A stretch of 64,000 nt of DNA from Nostocales cyanobacterium (GCA_004292695.1 RDXV01000004.1:16472-80471), one strand, 5' to 3'. Counted from the first letter of the stretch, positions 35,288 to 45,196 are shown. Numbers and translations are program-made. The notes: generated by a model not told the origin, from the letters alone.

Positions 35288-36553
35288 CTATTCACCAAAC
35301 ACACTAGCAAAAAATTCTAGCGTCTCTTTTAAAGCCTTAATAAAAACATCAATTTCCTCACGGGTATTGTAAAAAGATAAACTCACTCTTGCAGTTCCCG
35401 CTAAACCTAAATGACGGTGTAAAGGTTGTGTACAATGATGACCAGAACGAATAGCAACACCTTCTTGATCTAACAAAGTTGCTAAATCATTAGCGTGAAC
35501 TTCGGAAGCTGTAAAAGCTGCTAAAGCGGCTCTACCTTCGCCGTTAACATCGGGTTTGGGTCCGTAGATTCTAATTTGAGGTATTTGGGCTAATTGCTCA
35601 AATAAATAGGCTGTTAATTCGGCTTCGTAGGCATGAATTTTATCCATACCAATGTTAGTTAAATAATCTATAGCTGCACCCAGGGCGATCGCCTCACCAA
35701 TTGCAGGTGTACCGGCTTCAAATTTATGGGGTAATTCTGTATAGGTGGAATGGTCTAAATAGACTTCAGAAATCATTTCTCCACCGCCCATAAATGGGGG
35801 CATTGCTTCTAATATTTCCAATTTTCCATATAAGAAACCAATACCAGTGGGAGCGCACATTTTATGACCGGAAGCTACTAACCAATCACAATCAATTTCT
35901 TGGACATTGATAGGAGTATGGGGGACACTTTGACAAGCATCCATTAAGAATTTCGCGCCATATTTGTGAGTAATTTCAGCAATTTCTTTAACAGGATTTA
36001 TGCAGCCTAATGTATTAGAAATATGAACTATAGAAACAAGTTTGGTTTTTTCGGAAATCAGGTTTTTAAATTGTTCTAAATCAAATGTTTCCTCTGGTGT
36101 AAGTTCTATAAATTTTAAAATCGCGCCTGTTTTTTGGGCGACAAATTGCCAAGGAACGATGTTACTATGGTGTTCCATAACTGAGAGAATTATTTCGTCT
36201 CCCGGTTGTAGGTTGTTCATTCCCCAACTGTAAGCGACTAGGTTAATAGCTTCGCTGGCGTTGCGGGTAAATACTATTTCTTGGCGAGATTTGGCGTTAA
36301 TGAAATTAGCAATTTTGTCTCTTGCTGCTTCGTAAGCGTCGGTTGCTTTTGCACTTAAATAATGCGCTCCCCGATGTACGTTTGAGTTATATTTTTCGTA
36401 GTAATCACGCCATGCGTTTAATACTGATGTTGGTTTTTGGGATGTGGCGGCATTGTCGAGGTAAGTTAGGGGTTTTCCGTGTACTTGTTCGTTAAGAATT
36501 GGGAAGTCTTTACGAACTTGATCGGCTATGGTTTTGATGGATGTGAATGTCAT
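35288..36553 (-). CDS. sufS: Cysteine desulfurase SufS
   Basis: 421 residues, a PLP-dependent enzyme that takes sulfur from cysteine for Fe-S assembly. The N-terminal [11 protein letters not shown] motif, the His-containing [11 protein letters not shown], the PLP-lysine motif [18 protein letters not shown] (Schiff base Lys) and the active-site Cys in [11 protein letters not shown] are intact. It belongs to the class-II (SufS) branch. It ends the sufB-sufC-sufD-sufS run. Sulfur then passes to SufB, possibly via SufE, for which no gene is here. ATG 36553 gives a normal-length protein. Confidence 0.97.
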   Translation of the reverse strand: MTFTSIKTIADQVRKDFPILNEQVHGKPLTYLDNAATSQKPTSVLNAWRDYYEKYNSNVHRGAHYLSAKATDAYEAARDKIANFINAKSRQEIVFTRNASEAINLVAYSWGMNNLQPGDEIILSVMEHHSNIVPWQFVAQKTGAILKFIELTPEETFDLEQFKNLISEKTKLVSIVHISNTLGCINPVKEIAEITHKYGAKFLMDACQSVPHTPINVQEIDCDWLVASGHKMCAPTGIGFLYGKLEILEAMPPFMGGGEMISEVYLDHSTYTELPHKFEAGTPAIGEAIALGAAIDYLTNIGMDKIHAYEAELTAYLFEQLAQIPQIRIYGPKPDVNGEGRAALAAFTASEVHANDLATLLDQEGVAIRSGHHCTQPLHRHLGLAGTARVSLSFYNTREEIDVFIKALKETLEFFASVFGE

Positions 36554-36576
36554 ATTTTTAAGAATTTAAGAATAAT

Positions 36577-36690
36577 GAACCACGAAGGTACGAAGGAAGC
36601 GAAGGTAAGAAATTTTAGAGAGATTGTTGGTGAGTTTCCCTATTTTAAGAGGAATGAACCGCAAAGTACGCAAAGTACGCAAAGGTAAGA
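36577..36690. repeat. Two tandem-repeat clusters (ACGAAGG and GCAAAGTAC units)
   Basis: GAACCACGAAGGTACGAAGG and GAACCGCAAAGTACGCAAAG-type units lie in the sufD-sufS gap. They belong to the same dispersed family as the repeat at 914. Confidence 0.7.
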
Positions 36691-36747
36691 GGTTTTTGAG
36701 GGTTTTTTGGTGGTGTTTCCCCACTTTTTGAGGGTGGGGTTTTTTGG

Positions 36748-38091
36748 TTATTTGTTGGTGAGGGTGATGACGGTTTTTATGAGTTTTTCTCGCAATGATG
36801 AAACAGGAATTAGGTTGATAATTTCTGCTGCGAATGCGTTAACTAATAGTTTGCGTGCGTCGTTTTCATCTATTCCGCGACTTTGCAAATAAAAGATTTC
36901 ATCATCTTCTAATTGACTGACTGTTGCACCATGAGCGCATTTGACGTTATCTGCGGTTATTTCTAGTTGGGGTTTGGTGTCAATTCTGGCTTTTGATGAT
37001 AATAATAAATTGCGGTTTAATTGTGCTGCGTCGGTTAATTGTGCGGGTTTGGGTACAAAAACTTTACCGTTGAATACACCATGAGCGCGATCGCCTATAA
37101 TGCACTTATGTAGTTGTTTACTCACACCATGAGGATGATTTAAAGATATAGCACTGTGAGTATCTGCTAATTGTTTATCAGCAATTACTGTTAAACCATT
37201 GAGTGTGGTTTCTGTTTGTTCTCCAGTTTGTAAAATCTCCAAATTATGACGGGAAATTTTACCACCAACGGTTACAGCATTACAGCTATAACGACTATAT
37301 CGTGCTTGTGTTACCGCAGTTTTACCAATGTGAAAAGCAGCATCATGTTCTAACACAATTCTATTGTGATTAACCTGAGCATTTTCATTAACCCAGATTT
37401 CCGTCACACTATTATTAAAGTAAACTTTCTCCTCTTGTGTAACAGGCATCTTGCCTGTTAAATATTCTCCATTACCTGTGATAAACTCTTCAATTAAACT
37501 TACCTGAGAGTTACTTTCAGCAATCACCAAACAACGAGGTTGAGAAATAATAGCACCTTCAGCAGTAACAGAAATAAATAACAAATGAATGGGATTTTCT
37601 ACAACCACATTTTTACCAACCCAAACCACCGCTACATCATTTAAACCAGCAGTATTTAGAGCAGTAAAAACATCTCTTGTTCCCTCAGACTGTGCGAGAT
37701 ATTTTTCAGCGACATCATCACCTAAAACATCCAAATTACCAACTTTTAAACCAGCAGGTAAATTTTCAGTATTAGATAAATTCTCTGCAAAAACACCATT
37801 TACAAAAACCAAACGGTGAGCAAATTCAGGTAAACCATTAACAGTAGTTTCCTGAAAAGTAGATAAATTAAAACTTACCTCTTTTAAAGCAGATAAATCA
37901 GTAAAACGCCATTCCTCATCGCGGGTATTGGGAATAACAGAATGACGCACCCACTTAACAGCATCATTCTTAATTTGTTGAATCCAACCGCTTTTTTCTG
38001 ATGCAGAAACCTGATTTAATAAACCAGTTAAAAAAGCATCTCGATCTAATAAAGAATCAGAAATAGAACTAGGAGAAACTTCAATAGTCAT
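36748..38091 (-). CDS. sufD: Fe-S assembly scaffold protein SufD
   Basis: 447 residues from ATG 38091 (MTIEVSPSSISDSLL); a longer in-frame start (38130) would overlap sufC, and sufC's stop is 2 bp upstream. SufD is a SufB paralogue and part of the SufBC2D complex. The conserved C-terminal SufB/D block is visible (RAHGVFNGKVFVP, KPQLEITADNVKCAHGATVS, DDEIFYLQSRGID). The N-terminal half is diverged, as usual for SufD. It is translated right behind sufC. Confidence 0.97.
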   Translation of the reverse strand: MTIEVSPSSISDSLLDRDAFLTGLLNQVSASEKSGWIQQIKNDAVKWVRHSVIPNTRDEEWRFTDLSALKEVSFNLSTFQETTVNGLPEFAHRLVFVNGVFAENLSNTENLPAGLKVGNLDVLGDDVAEKYLAQSEGTRDVFTALNTAGLNDVAVVWVGKNVVVENPIHLLFISVTAEGAIISQPRCLVIAESNSQVSLIEEFITGNGEYLTGKMPVTQEEKVYFNNSVTEIWVNENAQVNHNRIVLEHDAAFHIGKTAVTQARYSRYSCNAVTVGGKISRHNLEILQTGEQTETTLNGLTVIADKQLADTHSAISLNHPHGVSKQLHKCIIGDRAHGVFNGKVFVPKPAQLTDAAQLNRNLLLSSKARIDTKPQLEITADNVKCAHGATVSQLEDDEIFYLQSRGIDENDARKLLVNAFAAEIINLIPVSSLREKLIKTVITLTNK

Positions 38092-38093
38092 GA

Positions 38094-38879
38094 TTACACA
38101 CCTACTCCTAAAGCTTCTTCTAATACCCAATCATAACCGCGAGATTCTAACTGTAGCGCTAACTCCTTACCACCACTCTTAATAATGCGTCCCTGTGCCA
38201 TGACATGAACGAAATCAGGAACAATATAATCAAGAAGACGCTGATAATGAGTAATCATAATTGTGGCATTTTCAGCATTAGTTAACTGATTCACCCCATT
38301 AGCCACAATTTTCAAAGCATCAATATCTAAACCGGAATCAGTTTCATCCAAAATCGCTAACTTAGGTTCTAAAATAGCCATTTGCAGAATTTCATTCCGC
38401 TTCTTCTCACCACCAGAAAAACCCTCATTTACACTACGATTAAGGAAAGAAGAATTCATTTTCACAACATCCAACTTTTCCTCAACCAAATCATCAAAAT
38501 CAAAAGCGTCAACCTCTTCCAAACCTTGCGCTTTTCTCTTTGAATTATAAGCAACCCGTAAAAAATCCAAATTGCTCACACCAGGAATTTCCAAAGGATA
38601 TTGAAAAGCCAAAAATACACCACTTCTAGCCCTTTCCTCCGCTTCCATTTCCAGTAAATTCTGACCTTGGAAAATCACCTCACCACCAGTCACAGAATAA
38701 GCAGGATGTCCAGCCAAAACCTTAGAAAACGTACTCTTACCAGAACCATTTGGACCCATAATCGCGTGAATTTCACCAGCGCGAACATCCAAATTCAAAC
38801 CCTTCAAAATTTGAGTTCCATCAACATCAGCCGTCAAATTCTTAACTGATAAAATCACATCACTATTTTCAATAATCAT
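38094..38879 (-). CDS. sufC: Fe-S assembly ATPase SufC
   Basis: 261 residues from ATG 38879 ([15 protein letters not shown]) with GAAGAGAG upstream; a longer frame to 38945 would start in a repeat. ABC-type ATPase with Walker [10 protein letters not shown], signature [10 protein letters not shown] and Walker [13 protein letters not shown]. It energises the SufBC2D scaffold. sufB ends 90 bp upstream and sufD begins 2 bp after the stop, so this is one operon. Confidence 0.97.
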   Translation of the reverse strand: MIIENSDVILSVKNLTADVDGTQILKGLNLDVRAGEIHAIMGPNGSGKSTFSKVLAGHPAYSVTGGEVIFQGQNLLEMEAEERARSGVFLAFQYPLEIPGVSNLDFLRVAYNSKRKAQGLEEVDAFDFDDLVEEKLDVVKMNSSFLNRSVNEGFSGGEKKRNEILQMAILEPKLAILDETDSGLDIDALKIVANGVNQLTNAENATIMITHYQRLLDYIVPDFVHVMAQGRIIKSGGKELALQLESRGYDWVLEEALGVGV

Positions 38880-38969
38880 GTTCTCTCTTCTCTCTTCTTT
38901 CTTCTCTTTCTTTGTGAACTTTGCGTACTTTGCGGTTCGTTTCAAAAAAAGAACCTCAAAGAAAACAGA

Positions 38970-40409
38970 TCAACCCACACTACCTTCCAACTTCAAACTC
39001 AACAACTTATCAGCCTCAACAGCAAACTCCATTGGTAACTGATTAAAAACATCCTTACAGAAACCGCTAATCATCATAGAAATAGCATCTTCCGCCGAAA
39101 TACCACGTTGAGCAAAAAAGAACAATTGATCTTCACCAATCTTAGAAGTAGACGCTTCATGCTCAACCTTTCCAGAATTATTCTGAACTTGAATATAAGG
39201 AAAAGTATTAGCCTGAGCATTATCCCCAATCAACATTGAATCACATTGAGAATAATTTCTTGCACCCGTCGCAGTAGGATTAATCTTCACCAAACCGCGA
39301 TAACTATTACTAGATTTTCCAGCAGAAATACCTTTAGAAATAATTGTACTGCGAGTGTTTTTACCAATATGAATCATCTTAGTTCCAGTATCAGCTTGCT
39401 GCATATTATTGGTTAATGCAACAGAGTAGAACTCACCCACAGAATTATCACCAACCAACACACAGCTAGGATACTTCCAAGTAATAGCAGAACCGGTTTC
39501 TACTTGAGTCCAAGAAATCTTAGAATTGACACCTTGACACAAACCGCGCTTAGTTACGAAATTGTAAATTCCACCTTTACCATTTTCATCACCAGCGTAC
39601 CAGTTTTGCACAGTAGAATATTTAATTTCCGCATTATTTAAAGCTACCAATTCTACAACCGCAGCGTGTAATTGATTGCTGTCATACATGGGTGCTGTAC
39701 AACCTTCTAAATAAGAAACATAACTATCATCTTCGGCGATAATTAAAGTTCTTTCAAACTGTCCTGTATCACCGGAATTAATGCGGAAATAAGTTGATAA
39801 TTCCATTGGTGATTTTACACCTTTGGGAATATAAACAAAAGAACCATCGCTGAAGACTGCGGAATTTAAAGCAGCAAAATAATTATCAGCAATAGGAACA
39901 ACGCTACCCAGATACTTTTTCACTAATTCTGGATGTTCCCGCAATGCTTCGGAAATAGAACAGAAAATAATGCCATCTTTAGCGAGTTTTTCTTTATAGG
40001 TAGTCGCTACAGAAACACTGTCAAAAATTGCATCAACAGCAACGTTAGTTAATCTTTTTTGTTCATTTAAAGGAATACCTAATTTCTCGAAGGTTTCCAA
40101 TAAAGTGGGATCAACTTCATCTAAACTGTTGAGTTTTTCTTTCTTTTGTTTCGGTGCGGAATAATAAATGATATCCTGATAATTAATAGGTGGATAGTTG
40201 ACATGAGGCCAAGTAGGTTCTGTCATCTTCAACCATTGACGGTACGCACGCAGACGAAATTCAAGCATAAATTCCGGTTCTTCTTTTTTCGCGGAAATTA
40301 AGCGAATAACGTCTTCATTTAGTCCACGAGGGATGGTGTCGGTTTCGATGTCGGTGACAAAACCGTACTTGTAAGGTTGGTTAACTAGGGTTTTGACGGA
40401 TGCGCTCAT
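38970..40409 (-). CDS. sufB: Fe-S assembly scaffold protein SufB
   Basis: 479 residues, the main scaffold subunit on which [4Fe-4S] clusters form. Family blocks are [50 protein letters not shown] loops, [20 protein letters not shown], and [20 protein letters not shown]. It is the first gene of the sufBCDS run and is transcribed away from sufR; the CAAC-N6-GTTG sites at 40531 and 40576 lie upstream of its start at 40409. Confidence 0.98.
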   Translation of the reverse strand: MSASVKTLVNQPYKYGFVTDIETDTIPRGLNEDVIRLISAKKEEPEFMLEFRLRAYRQWLKMTEPTWPHVNYPPINYQDIIYYSAPKQKKEKLNSLDEVDPTLLETFEKLGIPLNEQKRLTNVAVDAIFDSVSVATTYKEKLAKDGIIFCSISEALREHPELVKKYLGSVVPIADNYFAALNSAVFSDGSFVYIPKGVKSPMELSTYFRINSGDTGQFERTLIIAEDDSYVSYLEGCTAPMYDSNQLHAAVVELVALNNAEIKYSTVQNWYAGDENGKGGIYNFVTKRGLCQGVNSKISWTQVETGSAITWKYPSCVLVGDNSVGEFYSVALTNNMQQADTGTKMIHIGKNTRSTIISKGISAGKSSNSYRGLVKINPTATGARNYSQCDSMLIGDNAQANTFPYIQVQNNSGKVEHEASTSKIGEDQLFFFAQRGISAEDAISMMISGFCKDVFNQLPMEFAVEADKLLSLKLEGSVG

Positions 40410-40530
40410 CGGTTCTCTTGTGTTCTCTTTAAAGGATATGCGACGGGTTTTATAGCCATTGATAACTTTAATTCCCGTTTTGTGTTACCAATTGCTAACA
40501 GGACTGTTAGAATAGGTTTACACACTAAAA

Positions 40531-40544
40531 CAACTCGGCTGTTG
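40531..40544. promoter_or_regulatory. SufR operator 1 (CAAC-N6-GTTG)
   Basis: CAAC-TCGGCT-GTTG, a perfect match to the palindrome CAAC-N6-GTTG known for cyanobacterial SufR. It lies in the divergent sufB/sufR gap, 122 bp before the sufB start and 105 bp before the sufR start. Confidence 0.85.
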
Positions 40545-40575
40545 TTTAATCTAAATCTATTGTACGATAGATTAA

Positions 40576-40589
40576 CAACAACAATGTTG
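40576..40589. promoter_or_regulatory. SufR operator 2 (CAAC-N6-GTTG)
   Basis: CAAC-AACAAT-GTTG, a second exact match 45 bp from the first (two helix turns times two, so likely the same face of DNA). It lies nearer the sufR start, which fits autoregulation together with repression of sufBCDS. Confidence 0.85.
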
Positions 40590-40648
40590 TTTAAGTCAAA
40601 TTTTTTAGAGATTTTTTGATTTTTTTGGAAATTATTATTGGGACTAAC

Positions 40649-41320
40649 ATGGCCACTACCCAGCAGTCCTCTACTAAGCAGGATATTCTAGAGTATCTTT
40701 TAAAACACTCTCAAGCTACGGCTATTGAACTTGCGGAAATACTAGAAGTCAGTCCCCAAGCGATTCGTCGCCATTTGAAGGATTTGGAGGTTGATGAGTT
40801 AGTGATATATTCTATACCTGAAAATTCTGGTATGGGTAGACCTCAACATATATATAGTTTAAGTCAACGGGGTAAGGAACATTTACAAAAGAGTGTTAGC
40901 GGTGTCGGTGGTGGTTATGGTGAGTTTGCAGTTTCGCTGTTAGATACTTTAGCGGAAACTGTAGGACGTGAGCAATTTAAAACGATTTTACAAAAACAGT
41001 GGGAACGCAAAGCGCTGGAATATAGGGAAAGGGTGGGTACTGGTTCTTTAAAGGAACGGGTTGCCGCTTTGGTGGAGTTGCGAAAAGCTGAAGGTTTTAT
41101 GGCTGAGTTTCATCCTGTAGAATCTGATATTGACAGGGTTGAAAGGTTTTTATTTATGGAACATACTTGTGCTATTTCCAATGTGGCTGAGTCGTTTCCT
41201 AGTGTGTGTGGGCATGAGTTAGAAATGTTTGCAGCAATTTTACCAGATTGTAGTGTGGAGAGGACGCATTGGTTAATTAATGGTGAGCATCGTTGTGGGT
41301 ATTTGGTGCAGAAAAGGTAG
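40649..41320 (+). CDS. sufR: Iron-sulfur sensing repressor SufR
   Basis: 223 residues from ATG 40649 (MATTQQSSTKQDILEY); an upstream TTG in frame is rejected. The N-terminal winged helix is clear (ELAEILEVSPQAIRRHLKDL, then GMGRPQHIYSLSQRG). The C-terminal region holds the cysteines of the Fe-S site: EHTCAIS, PSVCGHE, LPDCSVE and EHRCGYL. SufR with a [4Fe-4S] cluster represses sufBCDS and its own gene; loss of cluster under iron or oxidative stress releases it. The two operator sites upstream support this. It is transcribed opposite to sufB. Confidence 0.95.
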   Translation: MATTQQSSTKQDILEYLLKHSQATAIELAEILEVSPQAIRRHLKDLEVDELVIYSIPENSGMGRPQHIYSLSQRGKEHLQKSVSGVGGGYGEFAVSLLDTLAETVGREQFKTILQKQWERKALEYRERVGTGSLKERVAALVELRKAEGFMAEFHPVESDIDRVERFLFMEHTCAISNVAESFPSVCGHELEMFAAILPDCSVERTHWLINGEHRCGYLVQKR

Positions 41321-41329
41321 GTGGTGTTG

Positions 41330-41360
41330 AACGCGGATGAACGCGGATAGACGCAGATGG
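41330..41360. repeat. ACGCGGATGA-type tandem repeat
   Basis: Units GAACGCGGATG/AACGCGGATAG in the 53-bp gap after sufR, another member of the short-repeat family seen near 52455 and 56310. Confidence 0.6.
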
Positions 41361-41373
41361 GGAAAAATAAAGT

Positions 41374-41568
41374 ATGGAAGTCGAAAAATTATCTGATCGT
41401 CAACAAAGATTAGAAAGTTTTTTAGAACCTGTAAAAGCTGCACATCAATTAGAAGATGATATCAGAAAATATGGGTTAGAAGCGGCTGATTTATATTTTG
41501 AAGATATAGATAGTGATTGGTTGGAAACTTGGGGTGATGATGACGATGACCAGGGTTATTCTAAATAA
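41374..41568 (+). CDS. Hypothetical 64-aa acidic protein
   Basis: MEVEKLSDRQQRLESFLEPV, a helical, very acidic protein (WGDDDDDQGYSK at the end). No family is recognised. It begins 53 bp after sufR and ends 39 bp before the AAA ATPase gene, all on the same strand, so it may be a small component of the ATPase/TOPRIM operon or a separate gene. ATG 41374. Confidence 0.5.
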   Translation: MEVEKLSDRQQRLESFLEPVKAAHQLEDDIRKYGLEAADLYFEDIDSDWLETWGDDDDDQGYSK

Positions 41569-41607
41569 ATAAAAAATAAATTAGATATAGTCAAAAAGCC
41601 AATTATT

Positions 41608-42672
41608 ATGAAAGTTCAAAATATTAAGCTGAAACATTTTAAGAAATTTCGAGATCAGGAATTAGATTTTACTGATCCTGAAACTGGTTTAGCAGAGAGT
41701 TTAATTGTTCTGATTGGTGTAAATGGTGCTGGAAAAACCAGCATTTTACAAGCTATTGCGTCTACATTAGGTACAGCTACAGGAAGATTTAAAAAACCTA
41801 GTGATTTAGATTGGCCAGGTTTTAATTATGAATTATTAGGTAGTAATTGGCGCGGATCTCCTACCAATGTCACTATTAATGTACAATTTTCTAAATCAGA
41901 ATTGCAAACTATAAGCGAATTTCACCAAAAATTAAGGGAAATGGGACGTGATTTACCAGTTTCTCCTGCTCAAGAATATCTTGTTAATTTAAAATGGCAA
42001 GGTGAAAGTGTAACAGCAAATAGCGCAGCAGAATTATTTCAATTTAAAGGACGAGAATATGCTAAACAATTATCTCGTTCAGAAGGATTTTCAGTTTTTG
42101 AAAGAGTGGGTACAGTTTTTTGGTACACAGAACAGAGAACAGCAACCAGTCTCACTCCTGAAGATCCAGAAAATCAATTAGAAATTACAGATGATATTCT
42201 ACGCGATCGCCTAGCAAAGTGGCAAATGATTCATGAGAAATATAGCAAAAATGGTAAAAGTTTTCGTCCTGGAGCAAAAGACTTGTACGCAGAAATATCA
42301 AGAATTTATAAAACCGTTTTTCGAGGACGTGAATTTGCAGGTTTAGAGATGCGAGATAATATTGATGATATTTTGAGTGAACCTTGGTTTTATTTTTATA
42401 ATGAACAGAATAAAACTCACTATGAATTTTCGGAAATGTCTGGGGGAGAGCGTGCTACATTTCCTATATTTATGGATTTTCTAAATTGGAATATTCATAA
42501 TTCAGTTATTTTAATTGATGAAATTGAATTACATTTACATCCACCTATGCAACAAGCTTTACTGAGAACTTTACCGAAATTAGGTAAAAATAATCAGTTT
42601 ATTATTACCACTCATTCTGATTATGTAGCCCAATTAGTACCTGAATCATCTATCAGAATCATAGAGGAATAA
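41608..42672 (+). CDS. AAA_15/21-type ATPase (PARIS AriA-like)
   Basis: 354 residues: an SMC/RecF-type ATPase with Walker A IGVNGAGKTSILQAIA (near residue 36), a helical insertion, signature MSGGERATF, Walker B VILIDEIELHLHP and a FIITTHSDYVAQL H-loop. This is the form found in OLD/PARIS/Gabija-like immune ATPases. The next gene starts 4 bp after its stop and carries a TOPRIM-like domain (DUF4435), giving the ATPase-plus-TOPRIM pairing of the PARIS system. Assignment is by architecture, not by alignment. ATG 41608. Confidence 0.75.
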   Translation: MKVQNIKLKHFKKFRDQELDFTDPETGLAESLIVLIGVNGAGKTSILQAIASTLGTATGRFKKPSDLDWPGFNYELLGSNWRGSPTNVTINVQFSKSELQTISEFHQKLREMGRDLPVSPAQEYLVNLKWQGESVTANSAAELFQFKGREYAKQLSRSEGFSVFERVGTVFWYTEQRTATSLTPEDPENQLEITDDILRDRLAKWQMIHEKYSKNGKSFRPGAKDLYAEISRIYKTVFRGREFAGLEMRDNIDDILSEPWFYFYNEQNKTHYEFSEMSGGERATFPIFMDFLNWNIHNSVILIDEIELHLHPPMQQALLRTLPKLGKNNQFIITTHSDYVAQLVPESSIRIIEE

Positions 42673-42676
42673 TTAA

Positions 42677-43597
42677 ATGACGGGAGTAGTTCGGAATAAA
42701 GTTATTTTTTGTGAGGGTAATCTTGATTTAGATGTACTTAATAAGGTGATAGAAAATCAATCCAATAGTGTTACAATTGTTGCTAGTGGTAGTAAGTTTA
42801 GTTTTTCTGTTTTTATTCAAGCCTATTTTAAGAATAAAAATGATGAAAATGATGAAAAACAAAATAATGAGGAAAATCAAAAAAATACCAATAAATATCT
42901 CATTTTTAGAGATCGTGATTTTGATATTGAACCTACAGCAGAAATTAAATTACTCCAAATAGATAAATTAGGAAATAGAGCTTTCCTATCCCATCGTACC
43001 TGTATTGAAAACTATTTACTTTATCCTGAACTGATTCATCAATATTGGATAACCAAATATGCAGAACATTCAGAAAACCCTACCATTTCTAAATGGGGAC
43101 ATGGCAATTCACCAGGAGTTGATAAAATTACTCAATGGATAGAAGAAGCTGCAAAAATTTTGCGAGATTATCAAGCTGTTCGATGGGCGTTAGGTAATTT
43201 ATGTCAACTTAGTGCTAGTAGACAACAGTTAAAAACAACATGGACTAAGAAAATTCCAGATTCTCTCAGTTTATCTGAGTGTAAAAGTAGGGCTTTGTCT
43301 TTAATTAATGACTTTCAAAATACAGTAGCAGAAGTGAAAAAAGATAAGTTTGAAGAAAGTCTGGATAGATATTTACAACTTTTTCATCAACAGGAATTTT
43401 GGCAGGAAAAGCAGTATTTAATTTGGTTTAATGGGAAAGATATTTACAAAGCACTGCACAAAATCAGTCAAGATAAAACACGCCCATATAAATCATATAT
43501 TTCTATGGATAAATTTTCTAAATGGGCAGTTAATTATATTGACATTAATCAATACCCTGATTTGATTGAATTGAAAAATAAAATAGAACAGCTTTAG
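42677..43597 (+). CDS. DUF4435 TOPRIM-like protein (PARIS AriB-like)
   Basis: 306 residues. The N-terminal third reads like a TOPRIM fold: the acidic motif FCEGNLDLDVLNKVI, a core strand VTIVASGSK, and FRDRDFD as the DxD metal site. A Lys/Asn/Glu-rich insertion (KNDENDEKQNNEENQKNTNK) interrupts the fold. The C-terminal part is helical with HRTCIENYLLYPELI. It pairs with the ATPase (4-bp gap). In PARIS, AriB is the toxic nuclease held by AriA; here the shared architecture is the evidence. Other AAA-TOPRIM systems (OLD-like, Gabija) are alternatives. Confidence 0.75.
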   Translation: MTGVVRNKVIFCEGNLDLDVLNKVIENQSNSVTIVASGSKFSFSVFIQAYFKNKNDENDEKQNNEENQKNTNKYLIFRDRDFDIEPTAEIKLLQIDKLGNRAFLSHRTCIENYLLYPELIHQYWITKYAEHSENPTISKWGHGNSPGVDKITQWIEEAAKILRDYQAVRWALGNLCQLSASRQQLKTTWTKKIPDSLSLSECKSRALSLINDFQNTVAEVKKDKFEESLDRYLQLFHQQEFWQEKQYLIWFNGKDIYKALHKISQDKTRPYKSYISMDKFSKWAVNYIDINQYPDLIELKNKIEQL

Positions 43598-43755
43598 AAG
43601 AAATATTCTAAAAAGGTAAAAATCAGAGTGATTACTCATTTCTTCTGGAGTTCAAACAGTTAATTTTACAGGAAAATTGAAAACTTAGCATATCTACCCA
43701 AATCATACCCGACTGTGCCAAAATGTACATAACTATTTTTGGGCATCTGTAACCT

Positions 43756-44124
43756 ATGGTTTGGCAAAAGGGGTATAAATTACAGGGTGGAAGATACGTT
43801 ATCGAAAAAGTCCTGGGAGAAGGGGGTTTTGGAATTACGTATCAAGCACAGCATACACTTTTAAAGCAGTGGGTAGTTATAAAAACGCCTAACGAACGGC
43901 TGCAAAATCACCCAGAATACCCCAAATTTGTCAAGCGATTTATTGAGGAAGGACGCAAATTAGCAAAACTTTCTGAACAACAACACCCGAATATTGTCCG
44001 TATTAGTGATTTATTTCAGGAAGGAAATCTTTACTGTTTAATTATGGATTTTGTTTCTGGAGAAAGTTTATTAAAATTGGTAGAAAGACGAGGAGCTTTA
44101 CCACCACCAGCATCAAAAGCATGA
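43756..44124 (+). pseudogene. Truncated Ser/Thr protein kinase (N-lobe only)
   Basis: 122 codons covering only the N-lobe: GGRYVIEKVLGEGGFGITYQ (glycine-rich loop), VVIKTPNE with the ATP lysine, and IMDFVSGESLLKL of the hinge. It stops before the catalytic HRD and DFG loops, after LPPPASKA, where complete homologues would continue. So it cannot be an active kinase. A palindromic element lies 35 bp further on, possibly linked with the breakage. Upstream is the TOPRIM-like gene on the same strand. Confidence 0.8.
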
Positions 44125-44158
44125 GAAAGAAGCAAAAAACCAAAATGATGAAATACCC

Positions 44159-44224
44159 AGATCCCCGACTTCTTTTATAAATTAACATTATTCACCAAAG
44201 ATTAAACTAAGAAGTCGGGGATCT
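44159..44224. repeat. AGATCCCC-type palindromic element, copy 4
   Basis: Arms AGATCCCCGACTTCTT and AAGAAGTCGGGGATCT (perfect 16 bp) enclose 34 bp. It lies right after the truncated kinase. Confidence 0.85.
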
Positions 44225-44244
44225 TTGTTAACATTCTTCTAAAC

Positions 44245-44272
44245 TCTCTGCGTTCTCTGCGTCTCTGCGTGA
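44245..44272. repeat. CTCTGCGTT-type tandem repeat
   Basis: Units CTCTGCGTT/CTCTGCGT in tandem in the gap before the next gene, same repeat family as at 914. Confidence 0.6.
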
Positions 44273-44342
44273 GAAAAAACAATTAATCAAAAATTACCAC
44301 AATATGATTTAATATTATAAAAACAACTTTACTTTAAACCCT

Positions 44343-44603
44343 ATGGATATCTCACCCAACCAATCATCAACCCAATTTTTAACCCCTGACGAATCTGCAC
44401 AAGTTGACGCAGCTTTATTATCTTCCCCTGAAAAATTCTTAACCAGATTGACAATTTCCTCCTTACGGATTTTACAACATATTGCTAAAGAATCTAATGT
44501 ACCCATTGAAGAACTGACAGCCAAACAAATTATTACTTGGTTTGAAACAGATGCCAAAATTAGAAGAGAAAAAGGAGTAGAAGAAGCATTTTTGAAGTGG
44601 TAG
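44343..44603 (+). CDS. Conserved hypothetical 86-aa protein
   Basis: MDISPNQSSTQFLTPDESAQ then two helices (KFLTRLTISSLRILQHIAK, ELTAKQIITWFETDAKIRRE). It resembles short cyanobacterial proteins of unknown role. The plus-strand frame is chosen over an antisense frame at 44315-44557 because of its helical, soluble composition and ATG start at 44343. Single gene before the PEBP gene. Confidence 0.6.
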   Translation: MDISPNQSSTQFLTPDESAQVDAALLSSPEKFLTRLTISSLRILQHIAKESNVPIEELTAKQIITWFETDAKIRREKGVEEAFLKW

Positions 44604-44737
44604 GGGATAATTTATCAGGGGACATAATTTTATTTTGATATATATAACTAAAAGGCGAGTTTTTATAACTCAGTCTTTTGCTATTTTTGGGTTATTAGGA
44701 CTATCTGTAATTAGTTGTCACCCAAAGATAAAAAAAT

Positions 44738-45196
44738 ATGAAATTAAATAGCAATGCTTTTGTAAATCATGGTTTAATTCCTCTCAAATATACCTGTGAT
44801 GGTGCTAATATTTCCCCTGGTTTAAGTTGGGAAGAAATTCCTCAAGAAACTCAAAGTTTAGTATTAATTGTTGATGATCCAGATGCACCAGGAAGGACTT
44901 TTGTACATTGGGTTGTTTATGATATTCCTCCCACTGTGAAACAACTACCAGAAAAAATTACCAGTAGTAAAACTATTTCTACAGGTGGTGTACAAGGTAA
45001 AAATGATTTTGGTAAATTGGGTTATGGTGGTCCTTGTCCTCCCAGTGGAACTCACCGTTATTTTTTCCATCTTTATGCTTTAGATAAAAAGCTGAATTTA
45101 GAAGCTGGTATGACTAAAAATCAAGTATTAATAGCAATAAAAGATCATGTTTTAGCTAAAGCTGAATTAATGGGAAAATATGAACGACAAGGTTAG
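44738..45196 (+). CDS. YbhB/YbcL (PEBP) family protein
   Basis: 152 residues of the bacterial phosphatidylethanolamine-binding protein / Raf-kinase-inhibitor-like fold: IPLKYTCDGANISPGLSWEE, DDPDAPGRTFVHWVVYDIPP, GQGKNDFGKLGYGGPCPPSG with THRYFFHLYALD. The DPDxP, HW and GP.PP.G.HRY residues that form the ligand pocket are all present. The natural ligand of the bacterial members is not established. Single gene; an AT-rich 9-bp repeat tract follows. Confidence 0.9.
   Translation: MKLNSNAFVNHGLIPLKYTCDGANISPGLSWEEIPQETQSLVLIVDDPDAPGRTFVHWVVYDIPPTVKQLPEKITSSKTISTGGVQGKNDFGKLGYGGPCPPSGTHRYFFHLYALDKKLNLEAGMTKNQVLIAIKDHVLAKAELMGKYERQG

Noticed and set aside
44315..44557. 80-codon minus-strand frame antisense to the 86-aa gene
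   Set aside because: The plus-strand frame has the better soluble helical composition and start; the antisense frame has the usual shadow composition.
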